From Vibrio agarilyticus (GTDB taxonomy: Bacteria; Pseudomonadota; Gammaproteobacteria; Enterobacterales; Vibrionaceae): a stretch of 64,000 nucleotides of DNA. The stretch is from positions 1-64,000 of the forward strand of contig NZ_JABAIK010000020.1 in NCBI RefSeq assembly GCF_012641465.1, given 5' to 3'. Of the stretch, positions 36,228-44,944 are shown piece by piece. Position 1 is the stretch's first letter; every line of letters starts with the position of its first letter. Both the position numbers and the translations under genes were made by a program. A model generated the notes under the pieces. It was not told where the DNA came from and did no database searches. It worked only from the letters and a program-made list of their open reading frames with translations.

Positions 36228-36313
36228 CTCAGGCAAGATGACTTTGAATTTTGAATGCACTATGTGATGAGGTTTGTGATTGCCAATCAACATCGTAACC
36301 ACTTAAAGTAAAG
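36228..36313. repeat. degenerate copy of the intergenic palindrome
   Basis: GACTTTGAATTTTGAATGCA and CACTATGTGATGAGGTTTGTG followed by CCACTTAAAGTAAAGCGATA are recognisable but eroded parts of the repeat. It occupies the gap upstream of the secreted-protein cluster. Confidence 0.5.
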
Positions 36314-36473
36314 CGATATCTGCGGCTGACTATGCCGCCGTTAGTGTATTCAACGAGCTTATTTTTCCATCAAACGCCGAGCGCGCCTACTGCATGGCAA
36401 AATATTTTTTTATAAAATGCAATTTCTGGCGCGTATCTAACTATTCGCGGTTGTATTTCGTATTATACCCGTC

Positions 36474-36590
36474 CCACTTGAAGTTGCAGCGGTGTTGACT
36501 GGCACTCACAAACCTCATCACATAGCTCATCTATGCTCAGAGGCTTTGCTCGCTTGTCGCCTACCTGAAACTCCAAGTTGTTTGGGTATA
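36474..36590. repeat. TATACCC intergenic palindromic repeat (inverted copy)
   Basis: Runs from TATACCCGTCCCACTTGAAG to CTCCAAGTTGTTTGGGTATA, containing CACAAACCTCATCACATAGC. With the degenerate copy before it, it fills most of the 438-base gap between the secreted cluster and the LysR gene. No gene is seen in that gap. Confidence 0.88.
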
Positions 36591-36639
36591 CACTAATATC
36601 AATTGGCTGTTTTTTATGATGATTTACTTTAGTCGTGTT

Positions 36640-37536
36640 TTAACCATCAATTCCAAGCGATGTTTGCAACACTTGCTCAATCAGAGCATAGCGCACCGGT
36701 AGGCGCCGATTGCGCTTTGCAATAAGATACAAAGACTCACTCACGTGACGGCCTAAGTTTGCGATGTACAAGCGCTCAGTAGCGGGATAAGCCAAAATCG
36801 CACTTTGTGGCAACACGGTGAAGCCGATCCCCTGCTCCACTGGCAGTAAAATTTGGCTCAGCTGGTTGACGTAGCCGCTGACTTTGATTTTCTCAAGATC
36901 CATCTCGGCAAACCGTTTGACTCCGCAGCGTTCAAAGTAGAGCGAAAGATAGTGCTTGGCATCAGGGTGGTCAATTAAACCGCACTGTAACAGCAGTTCC
37001 GGCGTTATTTCTCGATTGGCATAGGTTACTGGAAGCACCAAACAGAGCGCCTCTTTCCCAATCAGGGTGACATCAAACACATTGCCATTAGGCGCGTAGG
37101 TGACAATACCGAGATCGATTTCACCACTTTGCACGTCATTTATCACTTTATGGCTTGGCGCCGCCTCCAAATGAACGGCTAAATTAGGGCGTGTCTTTTG
37201 CAATTCAATAAGAAGAGGATATAAACGTAATGCAATTGCACCAGAACAGGCGATACTGCAATGACCTTCATCGGGATTATCAAAATGCAGCGACTCAATC
37301 AGACGCGTCTCTCTATTGGCCAGTTCATTAGCGTATTGATAAACCAAACGCCCCTGCTCGGTAAGTTCAAATTGCTTTTTGTCGCGCTTGAGCAAGACTG
37401 CGCCACACGCTTGTTCCAGTTTTTTCAGATGTTGACTAACGCCCGGCTGCGTCATGTGCAACTTTTCTGCCGTTTGCGTGAAATGACCAAGATCAATCAA
37501 TGTCTTAAAGGTTTTGAGCCACAATGTATTGAGCAT
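36640..37536 (-). CDS. LysR-family transcriptional regulator
   Basis: A 298-residue regulator. The N-terminal winged helix (about 4-65) has the usual TAEKLHMTQPGVSQHLKKLEQ recognition region. The effector-binding domain follows (about 90-290), with EIDLGIVTY and VEQGIGFTVLPQSAI. LysR regulators usually control a divergent neighbour; here that is the gene of unknown function at 37885, about 350 bases away. The target and ligand are unknown. Confidence 0.93.
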   Translation of the reverse strand: MLNTLWLKTFKTLIDLGHFTQTAEKLHMTQPGVSQHLKKLEQACGAVLLKRDKKQFELTEQGRLVYQYANELANRETRLIESLHFDNPDEGHCSIACSGAIALRLYPLLIELQKTRPNLAVHLEAAPSHKVINDVQSGEIDLGIVTYAPNGNVFDVTLIGKEALCLVLPVTYANREITPELLLQCGLIDHPDAKHYLSLYFERCGVKRFAEMDLEKIKVSGYVNQLSQILLPVEQGIGFTVLPQSAILAYPATERLYIANLGRHVSESLYLIAKRNRRLPVRYALIEQVLQTSLGIDG

Positions 37537-37884
37537 AGTTCCTGCTTATTTATTCCAAACAGCCAACAGATGAAACGAGCAAAGATTACTCGATCACGCT
37601 TCTTGCACCATTTCTTGAAGAAGATTTGATTTTACCAGATGGTTAGCCTGATAATAGCATCATCAATTAACGCTTCGCCAAACAGTGTGAATATATTGCA
37701 GATATTGACGAATTTCTTTTGTTATACAATGCCCATTATTCGCTTTCTTGAGGTATAACATTGGCACTTTGAATTGAGATGATTCGCTGGTCTTCAAGAG
37801 TCGACTCAAATGTGACCATCAATGCTTTGGCATCAGACAAAAAGCACGACAGATACACGTTGTTAATTCGTGAGGTGATACTGA
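37537..37884. other. divergent intergenic region between the LysR gene and 37885
   Basis: No established gene. It is AT-rich, with TTGTTATACAATG near 37720 that could hold a -10 element. A 39-codon open frame (37779-37898) overlaps the downstream start and might be a leader peptide, but its ribosome site is weak. Confidence 0.35.
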
Positions 37885-38433
37885 ATGCAACCAGATAAAT
37901 TTACCAATATCTATCGCTTGCCCGGCTCCTTACAAATTCGTATTGGTCGCTGGCAACAAACTTTTCGCGGCACGTCTGATATCGTGCTTCATCGTGCGCT
38001 CGAAGTTCGCAATGATTTTTTCCATAAACGCGCGTTCTTTCCAAAAGGTTGGAATATCCCCCTTGTAGACGAAAACGATTTTTCGATTACTCATCACGGA
38101 AAATACATTCAAACGGCTATGCGAACCATGGTCGATCGCAAAGTGGCTTATAAACGTATTTATCTTTCGCGTTTACCGATGGAAGAAGCCGAGCCCGCAT
38201 TACGTCGCTTTAAACAAGAGTGGGCGCGCAAGCACAATCGTATCGCAAAAAAATACAATCAAATTAAGAAAAAACAATTTTTGCAGTACGCACGCGAAGA
38301 GGTAGAAACGCTCTATCCATCGGTTCCCAAAGAGCATTTTGACAAAGCGCTATGGAATCGCTTGGTGCAATCAGAATTTGGCCCAGAAAAGCGCTACAGT
38401 AACCCTTATTTTGTTAAAAAAGCACTTGTCTAA
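37885..38433 (+). CDS. conserved-looking basic protein of unknown function
   Basis: A 182-residue cytoplasmic protein, clearly basic, with a helical, lysine-rich second half (RRFKQEWARKHNRIAKKYNQIKKKQ). The first part (NIYRLPGSLQIRIGRWQQTFRG, then RAFFPKGWN) has the look of a small beta-sheet DNA-binding module, loosely like AP2/integrase N-terminal domains, but this is only an impression. Ribosome site GAGGTGA before the ATG. It is divergent from the LysR gene. I do not recognise the family. Confidence 0.65.
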   Translation: MQPDKFTNIYRLPGSLQIRIGRWQQTFRGTSDIVLHRALEVRNDFFHKRAFFPKGWNIPLVDENDFSITHHGKYIQTAMRTMVDRKVAYKRIYLSRLPMEEAEPALRRFKQEWARKHNRIAKKYNQIKKKQFLQYAREEVETLYPSVPKEHFDKALWNRLVQSEFGPEKRYSNPYFVKKALV

Positions 38434-38435
38434 TA

Positions 38436-38573
38436 TATACCCAAACAACTTGAAATTGCAGGTAGGCAGCATACGAGCAAAAACCCTGAGCACTTCGTGA
38501 ACATAGACGACCTATGTGATGAGGTTTGCGAGAGCCAGCCAACACCCCTACAGCTTCAAGTGGAATGAGTATA
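38436..38573. repeat. TATACCC intergenic palindromic repeat (138-bp subtype)
   Basis: Runs from TATACCCAAACAACTTGAAA to CTTCAAGTGGAATGAGTATA and contains the CTTCGTGAACA insertion. It starts four bases after the stop codon of the preceding gene and lies upstream of the EmrA-like gene. Confidence 0.88.
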
Positions 38574-38645
38574 ACTTCTCACTATTGCTTCAATCATCAC
38601 TGCTACGCTTTAAGCAGCCATTTTGCTTTTAAACGGATTTCGCCG

Positions 38646-39683
38646 ATGAGTGATGCACCAGAACAACCCAAATCTCATTTAATTCGCAATATTATTATCG
38701 CTCTTGTGGTCGCTGCATTACTTGGTGGTGCGGCGTATTTGTATGTAGAGCATCAAAGAAATTACCCCAATACTGATGATGCGTATATTCACGCAAATAT
38801 TGTTTATGTCGCACCGCAAATTGACGGCAAAGTGTTAGTGGATAACGTCAAAGACTATCAAACCGTCACTAAAGGCGATTTGATATTGCAAATCGACCCA
38901 GCGCCATTCCAAGCACAACTTGATGAAGCTCGCGCAGCCTACGAAATCGCATTGCAAGACAATGCTGCGACCGGTGATGCAATACTGGCGGCCAGCGCCG
39001 AAGTAAAAAGTGCGGTGGCGCAACTCAATGATGCGCAAGTGAGTTACCGGCGCGTTGCCGAATTGGTCGCAGAACAAACCTTACCCGAACAGCAGCTTGA
39101 TGATTCGCGTGCAACGCTACGCTCTGCCGAACAAGCCGTCATTGCCGCGCGCGCTAAAATGAAACAGTTGATCAAATCACAAGGCGCTCAAGGCGATGCA
39201 GCACCTGCGGTCAAAAAAGCATCTGCGGCCTTAAGTCAGGCAACCCTCTCGCTCTCCTATACCAATATTTTCGCACCGCACGATGGCACATTGGGCAAAA
39301 TGGGTGTTCACGTTGGCAGTGTGGTAAGTAGTGGTCAAGCACTCGCCCCACTGGTTGAGTCGAACACATTTTGGATTCAAGCCAATTACAAAGAGACCGA
39401 AGTGGGCCGAATTAAACCAGGAATGCCCGCCACCATTAATTTGGATCTTTACCCTAGTGTTACCTATCACGGCACGGTCATTGCGATCTCGCCTGCCAGT
39501 GGTTCCACCTTTTCACTTTTGCCGCCTGAAAACGCAACCGGTAATTGGGTCAAAGTGCCGCAGCGATTTCCCGTGCTCATTCAATTTACCAATGAAAACG
39601 AACATCCCGATTTTCCGTTACGAGTGGGCGCGAGCGCATCGGTAACCGTCGACACCCTTGCGGGCACAACAAACGAGCATTAA
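38646..39683 (+). CDS. EmrA/HlyD-type membrane fusion protein
   Basis: A 345-residue adaptor. One transmembrane helix (about 14-34) is followed by the barrel-sandwich half YPNTDDAYIHANIVYVAPQIDGKV, a helical hairpin (about 85-200), the second half SYTNIFAPHDGTLGKMGVHVGSVV, and a beta domain (NYKETEVGRIKPGMPATINLD). It works with an EmrB-like MFS pump to move drugs across both membranes; that pump is the next gene. The start is set at MSDAPEQ, since the 40 residues before it come from the repeat region and lack family character. No regulator gene is directly adjacent except the LysR gene 1.1 kb upstream. Confidence 0.92.
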   Translation: MSDAPEQPKSHLIRNIIIALVVAALLGGAAYLYVEHQRNYPNTDDAYIHANIVYVAPQIDGKVLVDNVKDYQTVTKGDLILQIDPAPFQAQLDEARAAYEIALQDNAATGDAILAASAEVKSAVAQLNDAQVSYRRVAELVAEQTLPEQQLDDSRATLRSAEQAVIAARAKMKQLIKSQGAQGDAAPAVKKASAALSQATLSLSYTNIFAPHDGTLGKMGVHVGSVVSSGQALAPLVESNTFWIQANYKETEVGRIKPGMPATINLDLYPSVTYHGTVIAISPASGSTFSLLPPENATGNWVKVPQRFPVLIQFTNENEHPDFPLRVGASASVTVDTLAGTTNEH

Positions 39684-39726
39684 CTCATTGATGCATAAGT
39701 GACATCACGATGCCAAATTCAGCGCC

Positions 39727-39812
39727 TATACCCGCCCCACTTGAAGTTGCAGCGGTGTTGACGGGCACTCACTGGACTAAGGGCAAGGCAAACAACGCAG
39801 CGATGGAATAAT
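39727..39812. repeat. one-ended palindromic repeat copy before the EmrB-like gene
   Basis: Starts TATACCCGCCCCACTTGAAG, continues GCAGCGGTGTTGACGGGCAC and then GGGCAAGGCAAACAACGCAGCG as in the composite element, but stops without the second end. The next gene's start codon lies directly after it, so the GATGGAATAATC ribosome region belongs to, or abuts, the repeat. Confidence 0.65.
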
Positions 39813-39813
39813 C

Positions 39814-41361
39814 ATGGCCGAAATTAGCCGCGCGCCAGCGCAATCTCAGCCCGACAGTATGAGTGACAACAGCCGCCTTTTGATCACAATTGCTGTTATG
39901 CTCTCTGCAATCATGGTGTTGCTTGATTTAACAATCGCCAACGTTGCGTTGCCGCATATGATGGGCGCACTCGGCGTGACCTCAGATCAAGTCACTTGGG
40001 TGCTCACCTCCTACTCAATGGCAGAGGCAATTTTCATTCCGCTTGCCAGTTTTCTCACGCTTCGTGTCGGCATTCGAAAACTGCTACTCATTTCAGTGAG
40101 CGGTTTTGTGATTAGCTCCGCTTTGTGTGGTCAAGCCGACAGTATTACCGAAATGGTAATTTTTCGAATTATGCAAGGCGCGTTTGGCGCGGCGGTGATC
40201 CCGCTTTCGCAATCGATCATGGTACAAATTTACCCTGCAAATCAACGCGGCAAAGCGATGGCGATGTTCAGTGTCGGTATTTTACTTGGCCCGATACTTG
40301 GCCCCACACTTGGCGGCATTATCACGGAACATTTGGATTGGCGGTGGATTTTTTATGTCAATGCCCCCATCGGCCTGATTTGCCTTACCATGCTGTTTTT
40401 CTTTGTAAAACTCGATGGACGTGGCCCCTCAACTATCGATTGGCCACTTGTGATTGCGATGGCAATCGGTATCGGTTTACTGCAAATGGTTCTCGACCGA
40501 GGTAACCAAGAGTCTTGGTTTGCCAGTAATGAAATTTTATTTTCGACCATCATCAGTGCCATCGCTATCATCTTTTTTATTGCTCGCTCGATTTACACCA
40601 AAGGCGATATTGCGCCGGTCTGGCTGCTTAAAGACCGAAATCTCGCCATGTCGTGCATTGTAATGGCTGGGTTTTCCATGGGCATGTTTGGTATCACTCA
40701 ATTACAACCCATGATGCTCGAACAATTGCTCAATTATCCGGTCGAAACCACAGGGTTTGTTATGGCGCCACGTGGCCTAGTCTCTGCCGCTGTGCTACTC
40801 ATCATGGCGCAATATATGGATAGGTTAGACCCGCGTAAGTTAATTGCAATTGGCCTAGTGCTTAACGCGCTTGGCACCTATTTTATGATGCAGTACTCGC
40901 TGGAAATCGACCTATTTTGGGTTCTTTTCCCGAGTATGATCCAAGGCGCGGGCATGGGGTTGGTGTTTGCCCCGCTCAGTCAACTTGCTTACACCACACT
41001 AGCGCCGAAAGACACGGTCGGTGGCGCAGTGTGTTATAACCTTTGTCGCACTATCGGTGGCTCATTTGGCATTTCAATTGTGAACACCTACTTTTTCCGT
41101 ACTCAGCAACAAGAGTGGAATGAATTGGGTGGTTCGTTAAGTGAAAGCAATCTGCTTCTACAACAGTTGGCGACCGAGCGAGGCACCACGATCACCGATC
41201 CCAGTTTTCTCGCTCTGATTCAGCAATTACTTTCTGAGCAATCGACCTTAACCGCGTTTGTTTTTACCTTTGGCTTTTTAATGGTCTCCTATTTGGCGCT
41301 GCTGCCCTTTTTGATTTTCTTTAAATTAGTCAAAAAGAACACACCCGCACCAGTTGAATGA
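39814..41361 (+). CDS. EmrB/QacA-type MFS drug transporter (DHA2 family)
   Basis: A 515-residue protein with 14 hydrophobic segments. It has the DHA2 signature around helix 1 (LLDLTIANVALPHMMGALG...QVTWVLTSYSMAEAI), motif A-like RVGIRKLLL, and motif C-like SVGILLGPILGPTLGGIITEHLDWRWIFYVNAPIG split across helices 5 and 6. Together with the EmrA-like adaptor 130 bases upstream it should form a proton-driven tripartite exporter. The substrate is not predictable. Confidence 0.95.
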   Translation: MAEISRAPAQSQPDSMSDNSRLLITIAVMLSAIMVLLDLTIANVALPHMMGALGVTSDQVTWVLTSYSMAEAIFIPLASFLTLRVGIRKLLLISVSGFVISSALCGQADSITEMVIFRIMQGAFGAAVIPLSQSIMVQIYPANQRGKAMAMFSVGILLGPILGPTLGGIITEHLDWRWIFYVNAPIGLICLTMLFFFVKLDGRGPSTIDWPLVIAMAIGIGLLQMVLDRGNQESWFASNEILFSTIISAIAIIFFIARSIYTKGDIAPVWLLKDRNLAMSCIVMAGFSMGMFGITQLQPMMLEQLLNYPVETTGFVMAPRGLVSAAVLLIMAQYMDRLDPRKLIAIGLVLNALGTYFMMQYSLEIDLFWVLFPSMIQGAGMGLVFAPLSQLAYTTLAPKDTVGGAVCYNLCRTIGGSFGISIVNTYFFRTQQQEWNELGGSLSESNLLLQQLATERGTTITDPSFLALIQQLLSEQSTLTAFVFTFGFLMVSYLALLPFLIFFKLVKKNTPAPVE

Positions 41362-41475
41362 CACAATTTGACATGATTTCGTCGCACAAAGGGGATGAGA
41401 AATTGCGTTTACATCACAATGTCAAAGCGATAACGCCGTTATGCTATGCGCGCTTATTGTTAATTTACTAAAAAT

Positions 41476-42774
41476 ATGGAATTTATTTTTCTCGTTGCGC
41501 TTATCGTTCTAAATGGTTTTTTCGCCATGTCTGAAATAGCGCTAGTCGCGGCAAAGCCAAGCCGTCTAAAAACATTGGCTGAAACGAAACGTGCGGCGCA
41601 AGTGGCGCTTAACCTAAAAGAGAACCCCACGCGCTTTCTTTCGACGATTCAAATTGGCATCACCATCATAGGGTTGCTCAGCGGTATTGTCGGTGAAGCG
41701 ACCTTATCAAAACCGTTTGAGCACTGGCTCGTTGGACACGGTATTGAGCAGCAATCAGCCAATATTCTCTCGACCGCTGTCGTGGTGGTTTGTATCACCT
41801 ACTTTGCCATTGTTGTGGGTGAACTCGTGCCAAAACGTTTTGCTCAAAGCAACGCCGAGCGCATTGCGGTACTTGCGGCTTACCCCATTCATTGGGTTTC
41901 GACCTTTACTCGCCCTTTTGTGAGCTTGCTGGCTTTTTCCACCAAGAGTCTTCTCGGCCTGCTTGGTCAACGTGACGAAAATATTGAAAGTGTCACCGAA
42001 GAAGACATCACCGCATTGGTCGATGAAGGTTCAGAAACAGGGGCTATCGAACCGCGCGAGCAAACGATGATCCGTAATATATTGCATCTCAATGACCGGC
42101 CTGTCAGTTCATTAATGACACCTCGTCGCGATATCGATTATATCGATATCGACCAGCCCATTGACACCTTGGTGCGTCGCCTGCGTCAAACTAAGCACAG
42201 TGTTTTTCCTGTTTGCCGCGGCAATTTGGATAACGTAATTGGCACGATTTCATCCAAAGCTCTCGTCAACCAGTTGGATAATCTCTCCATCCCCACGGTC
42301 GCCAATTTGCTAAAGCAACCCGTTTACATTCATGAGTCAATGAAAGGGTTGCAGCTGATTAACCATTTACAAGCGATTGGGGCGGAAATGGCGTTTATCG
42401 TCGATGAATACGGTGATATTCAAGGACTGGTCACCTACTACGATATTCTTGAGGCGATTGCAGGTGAGCTTTCACTCGCCCCGGACGACATTTGGGCTGA
42501 GGAGCTTGAACCACAACATTGGTTAATGGATGCATCAATTCCAATTGCCGAACTTAAACAGCGGCTGGATCTCAATCAACTCGAAGGCGAGGCGGAAGCG
42601 GGTTACCAAACGCTCAACGGCTTACTGCTATGGAAATTTGAAACTCTGCCTGATGTTGGTGATGAAGTGATGATCAACCATTGGCGATTCACTATCACCG
42701 AAGTTAAAGACCATCGAATTCTGTCGGTCGATGTCCATTATCAAGCGCTACCGGATACAGATATTTCACATTAA
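41476..42774 (+). CDS. CNNM/CorC-family membrane protein (DUF21, CBS pair, CorC domain)
   Basis: A 432-residue protein. An N-terminal DUF21 (CNNM) membrane domain has about four helices (residues 1-180, with the conserved LIVLNGFFAMSEIALVAAKPSRL start and VVVGELVPKRFA). A CBS pair follows (about 200-335, LMTPRRDIDYIDID), then a CorC/HlyC FAD-like domain at the C-terminus (about 345-425). Often called hemolysin-family, but relatives act in magnesium or cobalt efflux and metal balance. Single gene. Function inferred only from the domains. Confidence 0.92.
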   Translation: MEFIFLVALIVLNGFFAMSEIALVAAKPSRLKTLAETKRAAQVALNLKENPTRFLSTIQIGITIIGLLSGIVGEATLSKPFEHWLVGHGIEQQSANILSTAVVVVCITYFAIVVGELVPKRFAQSNAERIAVLAAYPIHWVSTFTRPFVSLLAFSTKSLLGLLGQRDENIESVTEEDITALVDEGSETGAIEPREQTMIRNILHLNDRPVSSLMTPRRDIDYIDIDQPIDTLVRRLRQTKHSVFPVCRGNLDNVIGTISSKALVNQLDNLSIPTVANLLKQPVYIHESMKGLQLINHLQAIGAEMAFIVDEYGDIQGLVTYYDILEAIAGELSLAPDDIWAEELEPQHWLMDASIPIAELKQRLDLNQLEGEAEAGYQTLNGLLLWKFETLPDVGDEVMINHWRFTITEVKDHRILSVDVHYQALPDTDISH

Positions 42775-42787
42775 TTGTCAATCGACC

Positions 42788-42812
42788 TATACCCTCAGCA
42801 TGCGAGGGTATA
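42788..42812. repeat. 25-bp palindrome with TATACCC ends
   Basis: TATACCCTC / GAGGGTATA is a perfect nine-base inverted repeat around AGCATGC, 13 bases after the CNNM gene stop. It could be a minimal relic of the intergenic repeat or a weak terminator; no T-run follows. Confidence 0.5.
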
Positions 42813-42906
42813 TGCATAAAACGCATAGCACCCCTTCTTATATGTCATTTGCATGCATAGTACTGAATCTATACACTTCGCGCTCATTTTATAACGAAGC
42901 GTCGAT

Positions 42907-43077
42907 ATGTATTCGCAAACCCTTTTCGCGCAGCTCTGCCGCATGACGGCACTTTTAGTGCTCAGTTTAATTGTGTTACACCAGTCACCACAGCTGATCT
43001 CACTTTTTGCCCACTACGCTATGGACAGTGGTTGCCACCAGCAACACGCTGAACATGCTCAGCCACATCATCACTAA
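42907..43077 (+). CDS. putative 56-residue membrane/His-rich microprotein
   Basis: An open frame with a cleavable-signal-like or transmembrane segment (MTALLVLSLIVLHQ) and a C-terminal tail rich in histidine (CHQQHAEHAQPHHH; seven His and one Cys in the last 14 residues). It ends 10 bases before the MFS carrier start and on the same strand. It resembles small metal-handling proteins but I do not recognise a family. The ribosome site is poor, so this is tentative. Confidence 0.45.
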   Translation: MYSQTLFAQLCRMTALLVLSLIVLHQSPQLISLFAHYAMDSGCHQQHAEHAQPHHH

Positions 43078-43087
43078 GGTTAATTTC

Positions 43088-44311
43088 ATGAGTATTTTCC
43101 GTTTTCCACCGCTGGTTTGGCTGGGTATTGGTATTTTGATTGTCTGCCTGGGGATTCGCCAGTCGTTTGGCATTTTCATGATGCCGATTTCAGACACCTT
43201 TGGCACGGGTCGAGAGTTCTTTGCCTTGGCAATTGCCCTACAAAACCTGCTATTTGGCGTGTTTCAACCCTTTGTTGGTATCGCAGCCGATCGCTATGGT
43301 TCCAAGCGCATTATTATCGTTGGTGCGATAGCGTATGCTTTGGGACTCATTTTGACCTCAATCGCCACCGAACCAAGTGTGCTTTATCTGTCGCTTGGCG
43401 TGTTGGTTGGACTTGGGCTTAGCTGCACTAGCTATGTGATTATCCTTGGCGCGGTTGCCAAAGTTGTTCCGCCACAACATGCCGCTAAAGCGTTTGGTTT
43501 AACCACCGCAGCCGGTTCGTTTGGTATGTTTGCGATGATCCCAGGCGCTCAAGCACTGCTTGTCCATTTTGGTTGGCAAGACGCGCTTTTGGTTTTTGGT
43601 CTTCTGTGCTCATTAATGATAGGTTTCGCCCTATTTATGCGTGGCAATCAAAACGGTGCCATGACGCAAACAGCGACTGCACAAGCAATGCCAGAGCAAA
43701 CGCTAAAACAAGCGCTCGGTGAAGCATTTCGCCACAAAGGCTACTGGCTAATCCACATGGGATTCTTTGTTTGCGGTTTTCACGTTATGTTTATCGCAAC
43801 GCATTTACCCAGTTATTTGGCCGACAAAGCGCTTGCCGCGGAAACCGCAGCAATGGCTCTGGCCTATGTGGGCATATTCAATATCTTTGGCTCGTACTTT
43901 TGGGGCGTCATGGGGGATAAATTTAGTAAGCGACACGTCATGTCAGCGCTCTATCTTTTCCGTACTGCGGTAATAGCAGGCTTTGTTACGCTGCCAGTGA
44001 CTGAAAACAGCGCAGCTATCTTTGGCGCAGCGATTGGATTTTGTTGGCTTGGTACTGTGCCGCTTACCTCAGGTTTGGTTCGCCAAATCTTTGGCGCGCG
44101 TTATCTATCCACCCTATATGGCTTGGTCTTTTTCACGCACCAAGTAGGCAGCTTCCTGGGTGCCTGGTTTGGCGGTCGAATTTACGATTACTACGGCTCT
44201 TATGAACCCATTTGGTGGTCAACGGTGGTGCTTGCGTTTATTGCTGCTTTGATTCACCTGCCCATTAATGACAAGCCCATTGAGCGAGCGGTCGCTCCTG
44301 CAATAGCCTAA
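43088..44311 (+). CDS. MFS transporter, monocarboxylate/OFA-like
   Basis: A 407-residue, 12-helix major-facilitator protein. The first helices show GIGILIVCLGIRQSFGIFMMPISDTFG and motif A GIAADRYGSKRIII. The overall look is that of the MCT/OFA (oxalate-formate antiporter, YhjX-like) branch, which carries organic acids. The start is set at the ATG 9 bases after AAGG, because the frame before it covers the microprotein region. The stop overlaps the stop of the convergent GNAT gene by four bases. Confidence 0.88.
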   Translation: MSIFRFPPLVWLGIGILIVCLGIRQSFGIFMMPISDTFGTGREFFALAIALQNLLFGVFQPFVGIAADRYGSKRIIIVGAIAYALGLILTSIATEPSVLYLSLGVLVGLGLSCTSYVIILGAVAKVVPPQHAAKAFGLTTAAGSFGMFAMIPGAQALLVHFGWQDALLVFGLLCSLMIGFALFMRGNQNGAMTQTATAQAMPEQTLKQALGEAFRHKGYWLIHMGFFVCGFHVMFIATHLPSYLADKALAAETAAMALAYVGIFNIFGSYFWGVMGDKFSKRHVMSALYLFRTAVIAGFVTLPVTENSAAIFGAAIGFCWLGTVPLTSGLVRQIFGARYLSTLYGLVFFTHQVGSFLGAWFGGRIYDYYGSYEPIWWSTVVLAFIAALIHLPINDKPIERAVAPAIA

Positions 44312-44865
44312 CGAGATAGAAACTCCTGCTGGGTTAATCTATCGCCGTAACGCGCGACCCACTCCTCACGCAGCACCCCATAACGAAGGGAGTCATAATA
44401 GACTCCCTCAAAATAACGCACTTTACGCAATCGTCCTTCTAAAGTCATTCCAAGCTTAGAGGCGCACGCCATCATTCGAGGGTTGCCTGACCAAGTGGTT
44501 AATCCGATGCGTGCAATAGCCCGCTGCTGAGCAAATAGATGGCTTATCCAGCTAATGAGCGCTTGATAACCGACGCCTTGTTGCCAATAACTCGAGTCGT
44601 AAATGGCAATCCCAACCTCAAGCCAGCGCGTTGAATGACACTCCCAATAGCGCGTAACAATACCAATCGGCCGCTGGTCAACCACGATAAGCTGCATCTC
44701 ATCACCCACCACCAGCTTACTAAACATGCCGCGGCGAAACTCACGCAGGCTTGGCGCAACAAAAGGCACATAAGGCGCATCAAATTGTTTCCAACTCATA
44801 TCCGAAAGCATCAATTGGTAAATGCAATCTGCCTCTTCTCGTCTCGCCGCGCGCAGTTCAATCAT
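44308..44865 (-). CDS. GNAT-family N-acetyltransferase
   Basis: A 185-residue acetyltransferase of the RimJ/RimL type. The acetyl-CoA-binding strand and helix are in WQQGVGYQALISWISHLFAQ. The following ARIGLTTWSGNPRMMACASKLGMTLEGRLRKVRYFEGVYYDSLRYGVLREEW is the usual C-terminal half, split here across several strands. The acceptor is unknown. Convergent with the MFS gene. Confidence 0.9.
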   Translation of the reverse strand: MIELRAARREEADCIYQLMLSDMSWKQFDAPYVPFVAPSLREFRRGMFSKLVVGDEMQLIVVDQRPIGIVTRYWECHSTRWLEVGIAIYDSSYWQQGVGYQALISWISHLFAQQRAIARIGLTTWSGNPRMMACASKLGMTLEGRLRKVRYFEGVYYDSLRYGVLREEWVARYGDRLTQQEFLSR

Positions 44866-44944
44866 CGCTCTCTCCTTGCTGCATGACCTTCAAAAACTAT
44901 TGCCCTAATGTCTTGTACTACGACGCAGCGTTAATTTCACGAAG

